A program made the position numbers and the translations under genes. A DNA stretch of 27,837 bases from UBA935 sp031555615 (GTDB lineage Bacteria; Bacillota; Clostridia; Lachnospirales; Lachnospiraceae). A model generated the notes under the pieces. That model made no database searches. It had not been told where the DNA came from and saw only the letters and a program-made list of their open reading frames with translations. The stretch covers positions 1-27,837 of the forward strand of contig JAVBUF010000092.1 of the NCBI GenBank assembly GCA_031555615.1, read 5' to 3'. This document shows positions 1-7,397 of the stretch, in pieces (the stretch's first letter is position 1; every line of letters starts with the position of its first letter).

Positions 1-46
1 TATTTCTAATATACTTATATTGAAGCTATTTGTCAAGAAATTTTTA

Positions 47-80
47 ATCGGATTAGCAAAACTGATCGGATTAGCGAAAC
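47..80. repeat. Two-copy 18-nt-period direct repeat
   Basis: The 16-mer ATCGGATTAGC(A/G)AAAC occurs at 47-62 and 65-80. The second copy runs into the left arm of the adjacent hairpin. The pattern is directly visible; no function is assigned. Confidence 0.6.
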
Positions 81-115
81 CCGGAATATCCTCTGCAGGA
101 TATTCCGGGTTTCGC
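74..115 (-). terminator. Perfect 19-bp hairpin after the first gene
   Basis: Positions 74-92 and 97-115 are perfect reverse complements separated by a 4-nt loop. The hairpin begins 11 nt past the stop of the minus-strand gene ending at 127, so it probably ends that transcript. There is no uninterrupted U-tract after it: the minus strand continues TAATCCGATCAGTTTTGC. It may therefore be a strong but non-canonical terminator or a 3' stabilising hairpin. Confidence 0.55.
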
Positions 116-126
116 CAAGGTTATCT

Positions 127-687
127 TCATACCCTTACATCAAGGTTCCTATTTTCCGATGAGACATAATCGCGATGCGCGGAAGCCGAAACGTGATCCC
201 CATGACCTGTATCAGCGGTAGCTGTCTTTATCTCCGGGCTAACCTCCACTGCAACTGCGGGTTCCGTTATTTCGCCGCTGCCGTCAGTATTCGTTATAGT
301 ATTGGCAGCCGCTCCGTTCTCATCCACCATTTCTGCCTGACCAGGCGCAGCGGTTTCATTTTCTGCTGCTTCGGCACGGATTTTTTCGATCTCGGCGGTA
401 CTATTTTCAAGCTGTTCGAAAAGTTTACGGCCGGCGGCTTTGCTGTGTTCCATCATGTCGGTCAAAAGACTGCCGAAATCTTCAGCAGCGGTCTTAATAT
501 CCGCCACCATTTTTTGAAGTTCATTTTTCCTGTTTGCCTCATTAGCACCTCGGACTTTATCATTGTTGATCCCGGATACAGTGATTTTGGGGGAACTGTT
601 TAAGGATGTCCGCGGGGCATTTTGATGATTCGTACGCTGCAATGCATTTTGCGATGACAGAAGCGAATTGTTTTGCGTGATTCTCAT
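127..687 (-). CDS. Small hydrophilic protein of unknown function, probable sigma-28 regulon
   Basis: This reads as 186 aa from ATG 687. An in-frame ATG at 768 would give 213 aa, but it has no ribosome site and the intervening DNA folds into hairpins. ATG 687 has an AGGAGG 15 nt upstream, which is long spacing, so the start is uncertain. No signal peptide or membrane segment is visible. The N-terminus (MRITQNNSLLSSQNALQ) loosely recalls flagellin N-termini. The middle, about residues 55-110, is a charged, probably helical or coiled-coil stretch (KNELQKMVADIK to EQLENSTAEIEKIRAEAAEN). The tail is Ala/Thr/Glu-rich and probably disordered. The sigma-28-type promoter upstream suggests expression with flagellar and chemotaxis genes. 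I do not recognise the family; the flagellin resemblance may be chance. Confidence 0.7.
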   Translation of the reverse strand: MRITQNNSLLSSQNALQRTNHQNAPRTSLNSSPKITVSGINNDKVRGANEANRKNELQKMVADIKTAAEDFGSLLTDMMEHSKAAGRKLFEQLENSTAEIEKIRAEAAENETAAPGQAEMVDENGAAANTITNTDGSGEITEPAVAVEVSPEIKTATADTGHGDHVSASAHRDYVSSENRNLDVRV

Positions 688-787
688 AGGCTTGTATTTT
701 ATCCTCCTTTTTAGGGACAAATCCGTTTGCCCACTGTTATTAAAAACAGATGTAGTTATTGCGCGCATACGACTACATTTGTTTTCA
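688..787 (-). promoter_or_regulatory. Structured leader of the sigma-28-type transcript
   Basis: Between the predicted start site (about 787) and ATG 687 the RNA can form three consecutive hairpins. They are ATGTAGT/ACTACAT (outer ends near 777 and 749), CTGTT/AACAG just after it, and GGGCAAA/TTTGTCCC (one bulge) over 713-731. This favours a non-coding leader over a start at 768. The pairings are read by eye; no energies were computed. Confidence 0.4.
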
Positions 788-793
788 ATAAAT

Positions 794-820
794 ATATCGT
801 CTTTTAATAAAAAAACTTTA
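794..820 (-). promoter_or_regulatory. Sigma-28 (SigD/FliA)-type promoter
   Basis: On the minus strand, TAAA (817-820) is followed by exactly 15 nt and then GACGATAT (794-801). The known SigD consensus is TAAA-N15-GCCGATAT, so only one of the 12 consensus positions differs. It lies 107 nt upstream of ATG 687. Its -35 overlaps the terminator stem of the upstream blaR1-like gene. Confidence 0.7.
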
Positions 821-833
821 GCGCTGCGCTAAA
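808..833 (-). terminator. Rho-independent terminator of the blaI-blaR1-like operon
   Basis: On the minus strand, TTTAGCG-CAG-CGCTAAA (7-bp stem, 3-nt loop) is followed by G and a run of seven T. It starts 34 nt past the stop of the gene ending at 868. Confidence 0.8.
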
Positions 834-867
834 AATATATTACTGTACTCCTCGTTAGCCTTTAACC

Positions 868-2220
868 TCACAACTTGCTTGCAATCTGCAAAAACAAAGC
901 TTCCATTGGCGCTAATTGATCTAACTTTCTTGTGTAATACCGGCTGCTGTCCCGATTGTCAGTGAGTTCATCAAAACGGAATACATACATATTACCACGT
1001 CCGATAAATGTATTCTCGTTGATATAGACCGCATACAAACTTGAAAAAATGCATATTCTGTCATATTCGCCGCCCGCAAAGCCGCTGACCAGTTCACCAA
1101 GTTTACGTTTATCAATGCGAATATTATCGTCCGATACTTTGTAGTAAGCATCGTCTCCTGCATCAGAACTTAAAACCTCCACGTCAGTTGATTCCGCATT
1201 GGTCAGCATAACTTCAAATTCCGGACTGTAATTTAACGTCAGATAATTACTGCTGAAAAAATAGGATACAGAGCTTATTAACAGAAAAATCATCATGGTT
1301 ATAACAGCAATCGATACACGCTTATGCTTTTCCGGTTTATATCTATATAGTGCATCAAGCCGATTGGAAAGCGCATTGTATGAATCAGAAAACCCAAACC
1401 CCATAGACGTATTTCTGTCTGCGCACTCTTTCAATATCAGGTTCCCGTATGTCTCCCTCTCACTGCCCTGCAAGCCTATGACACGGTTATCACACCGTAT
1501 CTCTGAATCCCGCTTAAAATTTTTTATAAACAGACGCATGGCCGGAGTAACCCATAGAAAACATTCGGCAAGACTAACCAAATGCAGCTTGGCAGTGTCA
1601 CCCTGCTTGATATGGGTCATCTCATGCAGAAGCAGGAAATAGAGTTCGTCACGTGAATACTTTTCCTCATAATTATCCGGCAGCAACACCGTCTTTTTGA
1701 AAACCCCGTAGGAAACCGGTGTTTCAATATAACATGCAATCATTATGTCCGGCTTCCTCCGCAGGCCCAGTGCCAATACTGCCCGTTCTGCCAGACCCTC
1801 ACTATCATCATAGGCCTCCATGCTCTTAAATGATTTTTTTATTTTATAGCTTAACAGAATATAGGCCGTTAGCTTGCAAATAAAGACCGTACCCCAAACT
1901 GCCGCCAAAACACACCCTGTCACATAAGCATATGGCATAGCCGTGGCCATCCCGTAAAGATTGTACAGTTGCGTTTTATGATCGCCAAGATTCACCAGCA
2001 CAATGCTAAACAGCAAGACATACCAACTATAGTAGTTGGCACGGACGCTCATTCTTGTGTGCAGATATTTTTTTATAAAGCTTAAGGCAAAATATATAAG
2101 GCTAAAATAAACGGATATAAACAAACATTTTACTATAAATATGAAAAGCATAAAAAAGAAAGCATACAGCGTAAAGCAGTTGGTAATCTGTTGCCATATG
2201 TACTGGATCGTCTCATTCAT
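868..2220 (-). CDS. BlaR1/MecR1-type M56 membrane metalloprotease (sensor-protease)
   Basis: This is an integral-membrane zinc protease expected to relay a surface signal by triggering cleavage of the BlaI-type repressor encoded just upstream. Using ATG 2220 it is 450 aa. There are about three N-terminal membrane segments (residues about 15-50, 65-80 and 95-125). A cytoplasmic zincin domain carries HEMTH at about 199-203 and a downstream SEIRCDNRV segment supplying the third zinc ligand. A last membrane segment lies at about 303-322. The roughly 125-residue C-terminal outer domain has no SxxK or KTG penicillin-binding motif, so the signal is probably not a beta-lactam. The start overlaps the repressor's stop by 8 nt (ATGAATGA), implying translational coupling. 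GTG at 2229 is an alternative start but lies within the probable ribosome site. Confidence 0.85.
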   Translation of the reverse strand: MNETIQYIWQQITNCFTLYAFFFMLFIFIVKCLFISVYFSLIYFALSFIKKYLHTRMSVRANYYSWYVLLFSIVLVNLGDHKTQLYNLYGMATAMPYAYVTGCVLAAVWGTVFICKLTAYILLSYKIKKSFKSMEAYDDSEGLAERAVLALGLRRKPDIMIACYIETPVSYGVFKKTVLLPDNYEEKYSRDELYFLLLHEMTHIKQGDTAKLHLVSLAECFLWVTPAMRLFIKNFKRDSEIRCDNRVIGLQGSERETYGNLILKECADRNTSMGFGFSDSYNALSNRLDALYRYKPEKHKRVSIAVITMMIFLLISSVSYFFSSNYLTLNYSPEFEVMLTNAESTDVEVLSSDAGDDAYYKVSDDNIRIDKRKLGELVSGFAGGEYDRICIFSSLYAVYINENTFIGRGNMYVFRFDELTDNRDSSRYYTRKLDQLAPMEALFLQIASKL

Positions 2221-2611
2221 CAAGCTCACCCTTCTTCTGTTCCAGTGTCCTTTTCAACTCCTCGATTTCTTCAGCGGACAATGCTGCATCCTGCAAAAAA
2301 TTTGCGAACAGTTTATTAAGGTCATTCTGATAATAGAGCTCTAAAAACTGTCTGCTTTCTTCCAAAACACACTCCTGCTGCTCCACCATGGGGGAATAAT
2401 AGTACAGCTTGGCGTTTTTGGGGTCAATAGTGAAACTGACGGCTTTCTTTGCGATCAGCCGCCGCAGTAACGTCTTGATAGTGGTTACCTGCAGGTCTTT
2501 TTCCCGTTGTATTTTTTCCACGATTTCAGCCACCGTAAGAGGAGATTTTTCCCACAGTTTATTCATTATGAGCCATTCGCTCTCGGATATGTTCGGTAAC
2601 TTATTCCTCAA
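2213..2611 (-). CDS. BlaI/MecI-family transcriptional repressor
   Basis: This is a 132-aa winged-helix repressor of the Penicillinase_R family. The start is TTG 2611, preceded at 8 nt by AAAGGAGG; upstream ATG codons lack such a site. Residues about 7-75 form the winged helix (ISESEWLIMNKLW, then QVTTIKTLLRRLIAKKAV). The C-terminal helices form the dimer domain. An Asn104-Phe105 pair in LFANFLQD matches the position where staphylococcal BlaI is cut (Asn101-Phe102), consistent with proteolytic inactivation by the partner protease. It probably represses its own operon and perhaps the divergent gene at 2801, since the two starts are only about 190 nt apart. No clear TACA-TGTA operator was found. 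Confidence 0.9.
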   Translation of the reverse strand: MRNKLPNISESEWLIMNKLWEKSPLTVAEIVEKIQREKDLQVTTIKTLLRRLIAKKAVSFTIDPKNAKLYYYSPMVEQQECVLEESRQFLELYYQNDLNKLFANFLQDAALSAEEIEELKRTLEQKKGELDE

Positions 2612-2650
2612 AATTAACGCCTCCTTTGTGCCTGATATCGCACTATTTTT

Positions 2651-2680
2651 AATATAGCACACTCTCTTCTGCCATGACAA
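2651..2680 (-). promoter_or_regulatory. Candidate promoter of the blaI-like operon
   Basis: On the minus strand, TTGTCA (2675-2680), an 18-nt spacer and TATATT (2651-2656). TTGTCA is tandemly duplicated (2675-2680 and 2681-2686). The -10 is 40 nt upstream of the TTG start. Confidence 0.5.
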
Positions 2681-2707
2681 TGACAACATTAATTTTCAAT
2701 TTTCAAT

Positions 2708-2736
2708 TTGACCATTATACTGTCAGATGATAAAAT
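2708..2736 (+). promoter_or_regulatory. Sigma-A promoter of the DUF5722 gene
   Basis: TTGACC (2708-2713), a 17-nt spacer and TAAAAT (2731-2736), 64 nt upstream of ATG 2801. It is back-to-back with the blaI promoter, so a repressor bound between them could affect both genes. Confidence 0.65.
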
Positions 2737-2800
2737 ACAAAGAAGTACTTATGAAAAAGAAATAAACAAAATACGGACACACCTTATGGAGGAAATCATT

Positions 2801-4432
2801 ATGCTCAGACTTAAGAAACTAATCATGGCACTTGCGGTAATCGCAATGTCTGTAACAGCCCTTACAGGCATCAGCGCTTTTGAAGTGCATGCAGCAGGAC
2901 GGACAGTATCCTTTGATTCCTGTACGATATCCGGATCAGATGTCATATGTAATCTCAGTGCATCCGGTATTCCTGCCAGCGATGACGGAAAATACTATGT
3001 ATACGCCGATGAAGTCTACCAGGACGGTACAGCCGGAAAGATAGTGGCTGCCACAAACATCGGCAAATCGGTTTCGGTCAGCTTTCCTTTAAATTATGGG
3101 ACCGCCGATTCCAATCTGAGCCGGAAGTTCCTGATTGCTGTCAAAAGCGGCGGCCGGATGATCCAGGTCAGTGACGAACACTATATTACTAATCCTGAGA
3201 GTATCGCTGCCCACACATCAGCGCGCATGGCGGCCGGTATCAAGGGCCTCCTCCCCGGCCCCATTATTAATGATGGAAGCCTTGAAGATCTGGGGATTCA
3301 GCAGGCAGTTTATAATATCCATCTTGGGGATCTTTGTTCCGATGCTTCGGTTGCCGGAAGCATTCCCTTTACCTATAACGGCACCACCTATTATTTTGAT
3401 GGCGCAACCGTCGCCAACTATGATGGCGCGGTAAAATACCTGAACTCCCGAGGAATACAGGTATCTATGGTACTTTTGAATACCGGAAAAGGCGTCTATG
3501 GTCAGAATCTGATCCATCCCCTGGCATTGGGCGGAGACTGCCCGGGATATGCCCTGAATGTAGCCAATGCGGCCGGAGTGGATCATCTCAAGGCAATAGG
3601 AGCATTCTTAGGCTTAAGATATAGCGGTACACAGGGATGCGGCCAGGTCGACAACTGGATTTTGGGCAATGAAACCAATGCCCGTACATCATGGTGGTAC
3701 AGCAGCTCTTCTTCGCTGGATCTGAATGTAAACATGTATGCCAAAGCATTTAGAATTTTTTATAATGAAATAAAAAGTAATAATGCCAATGCCAGAATCT
3801 ATAATTCCATCGATCAGGAATGGAACCGCAAGTCCAATCCCGGCAGTTTTTTAGCCAAGGATTATTTGGATCAGTTTAATTATTACATGATGCGGGAAGG
3901 AAATATCGATTGGGGACTTTCCTATCACCCCTATAATTCCCCCCTGTATGATCCTTATGCCTGGAACGGACCGGCAGTATGGGTAAAGAAAAGCCTCACT
4001 ACCCCCTACATCACCATGCAGAATATCGACATTCTCATCAGCTATATGCATCAGCCTGCTTTTTTAAGTCCCACCGGGGAGGTCAGAAGCATTTCCTTAG
4101 CTGAAATCGGCTATACCTCTGCTTTTGGCACTGAGAAGCAGGAAGCCTCGGTAGCTTATGGTTATCTGAAAGCGGCATCCCTTCCGGATGTAGATGCTTT
4201 TATGCTTTATCGGATGACGGATGATTCCCATGAGATGCTGAGCAATTTGGCCCTGGGACTTGAGGATATTGATGGAAATCACAAACCTGCTTATGAGATC
4301 TATAAGAACCTGGGAACCGGAAACGAAGCTGCTGCCAAAGCAAGAGCCTCGGAAATTATCGGCATGGATATCGATACCATGATCCGTGAAAATATTATCT
4401 GGACCAGAGGCGGCGATGGTGTTGTTCACTAA
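2801..4432 (+). CDS. Secreted DUF5722-type glycoside-hydrolase-like protein
   Basis: This is 543 aa from ATG 2801, which has GGAGG at 8 nt spacing. A longer in-frame start exists, but this one places a classic signal peptide at the N-terminus (MLRLKKLIMALAVIA to VHA/AG, cut near residue 30). A beta-rich N-terminal part (about 30-135) precedes a probable TIM-barrel. Two glutamates fit clan GH-A catalysis: Glu291 in LGNETN (acid/base) and Glu435 in LAEIGYTS (nucleophile). Aromatic and His residues of the barrel are visible in LSYHPYNSP. I assign the DUF5722 family from memory of its sequence style. The substrate is unknown; the galactanase nearby suggests plant cell-wall polysaccharide. It diverges from the blaI-like gene and ends at a shared terminator. 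Confidence 0.8.
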   Translation: MLRLKKLIMALAVIAMSVTALTGISAFEVHAAGRTVSFDSCTISGSDVICNLSASGIPASDDGKYYVYADEVYQDGTAGKIVAATNIGKSVSVSFPLNYGTADSNLSRKFLIAVKSGGRMIQVSDEHYITNPESIAAHTSARMAAGIKGLLPGPIINDGSLEDLGIQQAVYNIHLGDLCSDASVAGSIPFTYNGTTYYFDGATVANYDGAVKYLNSRGIQVSMVLLNTGKGVYGQNLIHPLALGGDCPGYALNVANAAGVDHLKAIGAFLGLRYSGTQGCGQVDNWILGNETNARTSWWYSSSSSLDLNVNMYAKAFRIFYNEIKSNNANARIYNSIDQEWNRKSNPGSFLAKDYLDQFNYYMMREGNIDWGLSYHPYNSPLYDPYAWNGPAVWVKKSLTTPYITMQNIDILISYMHQPAFLSPTGEVRSISLAEIGYTSAFGTEKQEASVAYGYLKAASLPDVDAFMLYRMTDDSHEMLSNLALGLEDIDGNHKPAYEIYKNLGTGNEAAAKARASEIIGMDIDTMIRENIIWTRGGDGVVH

Positions 4433-4457
4433 GTAAAATGTTTAATTATTAATGTAA

Positions 4458-4490
4458 AATACCGGTGGTTCTATCGCCGGTATTTTTTTG
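4458..4490. terminator. Bidirectional terminator between convergent genes
   Basis: AATACCGG and CCGGTATT pair (extendable by three pairs including wobbles) around a short loop. The hairpin is followed by a run of T on the plus strand and by TTTTACATT on the minus strand. It serves the plus-strand gene ending at 4432 and the minus-strand gene ending at 4501. Confidence 0.85.
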
Positions 4491-4500
4491 TACTTCCATA

Positions 4501-5361
4501 TTATGAGTTGACAGATTTTCGGTACTCTTTCGGCGATACCCCTATATGCTTATGGAATAATCGGCTAAAATACAGTGCATTTTCATATCCAACAATAGAG
4601 GATATTTCATTTATGGAATAATCGGTTGTCTCAAGCAGTTTTTTCGCATTGGATAAACGAATATCCAAAAGATATTGCAGCGGGGTCTTTCCGGTATATT
4701 GCTTAAATTTACGAAAAAAAGAACTTATCGTAATGCCTTTGCTTGTAACATAGGATTCGATATTAATATTTTCACGATAGAATTCGTGAAAATATGTTGT
4801 GGCCCGGTCTATTTCCTCTGAAGAGAGGAATTCTGTATTAAGAGAATTTTCTTGATTGAAACGCCCCATCATAATAAGTAATTGCATAAAAAATAATGCC
4901 CCTGATTCTTGGTAAAAAGCTTTTTGCAATTGCAACTCTACAATTATTTTTTCAAAATAATGTTCATAATTTGAGTTTGTACCTACAGGTATTACGTGCA
5001 TATTCGGATCTATGCTATGGGCTCTGAATAATTCCGGAATATCTTTGCCGGAAAAGTGAAGCCAATATATCTCCGGGCGATGGACGCTGTAATATATATA
5101 TTTCTGTCGTTCCAGCGGCGAATAGAGAATCATATTTCCGGCATTTATGATTGTCGGTGACTCATCATTAAAGTAAAAATATCCTTTTCCGGAAGCAATA
5201 TATATTAATTGATAATCAATTCTTCCCTTGGGCCTGCAAGTCGGAAGTTCTGACCGCGAGTATAATCTGTATATACCACAGCTGTTTATGATCAGGGATT
5301 TTTCTTTGTTTATGTTCCCCTCCGGCCGGTCATCCGGGGAATTGGCATAATTTAAAAACAT
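4501..5361 (-). CDS. AraC-family transcriptional regulator
   Basis: This is 286 aa from ATG 5361, preceded by AGAGGTGA at good spacing; upstream in-frame ATGs are too close to, or lack, a ribosome site. Residues about 25-150 look like an AraC-type cupin sensor domain (IDYQLIYIASGKGYFYF, then GNMILYSPLERQKYIYY). The last 100 residues hold the paired helix-turn-helices: YVTSKGITISSFFRKFKQYTG, then INEISSIVGYENALYFSRLFHKHIG and SPKEYRK. Such regulators usually sense a sugar and activate neighbouring glycan-use genes. The divergent GH53 galactanase gene starts 105 nt away and is the likely target. A palindrome in the shared intergenic space could be its site. Confidence 0.9.
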   Translation of the reverse strand: MFLNYANSPDDRPEGNINKEKSLIINSCGIYRLYSRSELPTCRPKGRIDYQLIYIASGKGYFYFNDESPTIINAGNMILYSPLERQKYIYYSVHRPEIYWLHFSGKDIPELFRAHSIDPNMHVIPVGTNSNYEHYFEKIIVELQLQKAFYQESGALFFMQLLIMMGRFNQENSLNTEFLSSEEIDRATTYFHEFYRENINIESYVTSKGITISSFFRKFKQYTGKTPLQYLLDIRLSNAKKLLETTDYSINEISSIVGYENALYFSRLFHKHIGVSPKEYRKSVNS

Positions 5362-5375
5362 ACACATCACCTCTT

Positions 5376-5402
5376 TTGACAAGAATGTGCATATATTATA
5401 CA
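5376..5402 (+). promoter_or_regulatory. Candidate promoter of the galactanase gene
   Basis: TTGACA (5376-5381) and TATACA (5397-5402) are separated by only 15 nt. Non-optimal spacing would fit activator-dependent transcription. On the minus strand a TATAAT lies in the same place (5394-5399), facing the AraC gene. Confidence 0.35.
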
Positions 5403-5403
5403 A

Positions 5404-5424
5404 CTTTATTTATGGAAAATAAAG
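5404..5424. promoter_or_regulatory. Inverted repeat, candidate operator
   Basis: CTTTATTT (5404-5411) and AAATAAAG (5417-5424) are perfect 8-bp arms with a 5-nt spacer. The palindrome sits between the divergent AraC and GH53 genes. No protein is shown to bind it. Confidence 0.4.
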
Positions 5425-5466
5425 AACAACGCTGATAAAATGAAATTATAGGAGGAACTGGCATTT

Positions 5467-7332
5467 ATGAAAAATCAATTTAAGAAAATAAAAGTATTGG
5501 GAATCAGCCTCTGCCTTTGTGTTTCATTCCTGGCCGGATGCGGAAAAACGGTTGATAAGGCAGTTACAAATGAGGCCGAATTAACAAAAAATGATGAAAC
5601 TGTATTTGCGGTTATATTGCCGGAAGGACCGGAGGATTCAGATGTATATGTGGAGGCCGTTCCGGATATTTCCGATGACTTTATCCGGGGAATGGACGCC
5701 TCTATTGTCCTTGTTGAGGAAAACAGCGGGGTCACTTATTATAACTTTGACGGTGAAGAACAGGATGTATATAAGACCTTGGCGGAAGCCGGCATAAATT
5801 ACATCCGGCTTCGTGTTTGGAATGACCCATATGATGCAAACGGAAATGGCTATGGCGGCGGAAATAATGACGTTGCCACAGCAATTGTATTAGGAAAACG
5901 CGCAACAGAATATGGCATGAAGGTTTGCATAGACTTTCATTATTCCGATTTTTGGGCCGACCCGAAGCGGCAGCATGCTCCAAAAGCCTGGGAAGGCCTT
6001 AGTCTTGAAGAAAAATCAGATGCCCTGTACGAGTATACAAAGAAAAGTCTTACCGAAATGCTTGATGCCGGTGTAGATATCGGAATGGTGCAGATTGGCA
6101 ACGAAATCAATTACGGAATGTCGGGAGAAACCTCTTCATCAAGCGTTCTGACCCTGTTAAAATCAGGAAGCAAGGCCGTGCGGGAAATCTCAGAAGCCTA
6201 CAGTCAGGATATTCAGATTGTTGTTCACTATACAAGAGTTCCTGAGGCTGCAAAATTGCTTGCCCTGGTAGGCAGTCTCCAGGAAGGGACGCTTGATTAT
6301 GATGTCATTGGTTTATCTTACTATCCATTCTGGGATGGCAGCATGAAGAATATGCAGCATGTTGTGGAGACGATACGGAAGGATTATGGGAAAGAGGTTG
6401 TGATTGCTGAAACCTCCTACTGTTATACATCAGAAGACGGGGACGGAACAGCAAATAGCTTAGTTGGCATTCATGACTTGGCCGATGGCTATCCTGCCAC
6501 TGTTCAGGGCCAGACAAGTATGGTCCGGGATGTATTTGCAGCAGCCAATGAAGCCGGTGCATCCGGGGTGTTCTACTGGGAAGGTACATGGCTTCCTGTG
6601 GGCAAAGCAACAGATGATAACTCTGCAATATGGGAAAAATATGGAAGTGGATGGGCAAGCAGCTATGCTTCTGACTATGATCCGGAGGATGCGGGACTAT
6701 ATTATGGCGGTTGCTCCTGGGATAATCAGGCATTCTTTGATTTTGAAGGACACCCCCTGGCCTCTTTAAATTTATTCAAATATTTAAAATATGGCACCAC
6801 ACTGTCATCAGCGATCAATTATACACCAATTGAAAGAAGCAGTGAAGATACAGAGAAAACAATGGATTTTTCAGGATTTACAAATCTTGTAAAAAATCCC
6901 GGATTTGAAGATTCAGACACCTCCATGTGGAAGGTAGATTTTATTGGCGAAACTGATCCTACCGATTTCTTCAATAAACCGGAGGACGCCTATACGGGAG
7001 AGATGTCCTTCCATTTCTTTTCGGCAGCATCAGACATGGAGTTTTCCATCCAACAGGAATTTACCGATCTGGAACCGGGAACCTATTATCTTACAGCCTA
7101 TTCTCAAGGCGGCGATGCTGCAGAAGGCTCAACATTTGAACTTTATGCAGTTACAAATGGCGAGGAATTGACCGATGACTTTCATCTGACAACTTTTATT
7201 GATTGGAAGAATCCCATAATTCCGGAAATAAAGGTAACTGACGGAATACTTACCATCGGTGTACGAATAAAATCAAATGCAAAGAGCTGGGGAACAGTAG
7301 ATGATTTTGCATTATATAAAATTTCCGATTAA
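5467..7332 (+). CDS. GH53 endo-beta-1,4-galactanase lipoprotein with C-terminal carbohydrate-binding-like domain
   Basis: This 621-aa enzyme is predicted to cut beta-1,4-galactan side chains of pectin and arabinogalactan at the cell surface. A lipobox (FLAGC, Cys25) follows a hydrophobic leader, so it should be lipid-anchored. The GH53 barrel spans about residues 70-450: FIRGMDAS, YIRLRVWNDPY, CIDFHYSDFWADP, Glu213 in IGNEINYG (acid/base) and Glu315 in IAETSYCY (nucleophile). The last 150 residues start NLVKNPGFED and end WGTVDDFALYKI, a jelly-roll carbohydrate-binding style. CBM61, a galactan binder often joined to GH53, is the best guess but is not proven. AGGAGG lies 11 nt before ATG. It diverges from an AraC regulator and ends at a strong terminator. 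Confidence 0.9.
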   Translation: MKNQFKKIKVLGISLCLCVSFLAGCGKTVDKAVTNEAELTKNDETVFAVILPEGPEDSDVYVEAVPDISDDFIRGMDASIVLVEENSGVTYYNFDGEEQDVYKTLAEAGINYIRLRVWNDPYDANGNGYGGGNNDVATAIVLGKRATEYGMKVCIDFHYSDFWADPKRQHAPKAWEGLSLEEKSDALYEYTKKSLTEMLDAGVDIGMVQIGNEINYGMSGETSSSSVLTLLKSGSKAVREISEAYSQDIQIVVHYTRVPEAAKLLALVGSLQEGTLDYDVIGLSYYPFWDGSMKNMQHVVETIRKDYGKEVVIAETSYCYTSEDGDGTANSLVGIHDLADGYPATVQGQTSMVRDVFAAANEAGASGVFYWEGTWLPVGKATDDNSAIWEKYGSGWASSYASDYDPEDAGLYYGGCSWDNQAFFDFEGHPLASLNLFKYLKYGTTLSSAINYTPIERSSEDTEKTMDFSGFTNLVKNPGFEDSDTSMWKVDFIGETDPTDFFNKPEDAYTGEMSFHFFSAASDMEFSIQQEFTDLEPGTYYLTAYSQGGDAAEGSTFELYAVTNGEELTDDFHLTTFIDWKNPIIPEIKVTDGILTIGVRIKSNAKSWGTVDDFALYKISD

Positions 7333-7342
7333 ACAAACTATT

Positions 7343-7377
7343 AACCGGCACCCAGTGATTAAAACCAGGTGCCGGTT
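7343..7377. terminator. Terminator hairpin after the galactanase gene
   Basis: AACCGGCACC (7343-7352) pairs perfectly with GGTGCCGGTT (7368-7377) across a 15-nt loop. It lies between convergent genes ending at 7332 and 7398 and may serve both. The T-tracts on either side are weak. Confidence 0.7.
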
Positions 7378-7397
7378 GTTTGAAAGATACTGCTTAT

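Noticed and set aside
175..603. Plus-strand open frame of 142 codons over the first gene
   Set aside because: Composition is implausible (Cys/Phe-rich) and there is no ribosome site. The minus-strand frame has a sigma-28 promoter and a plausible helical protein.
868..2611. Beta-lactam resistance locus
   Set aside because: There is no beta-lactamase or PBP2a gene nearby, and the BlaR1-like protein lacks the penicillin-binding sensor domain.
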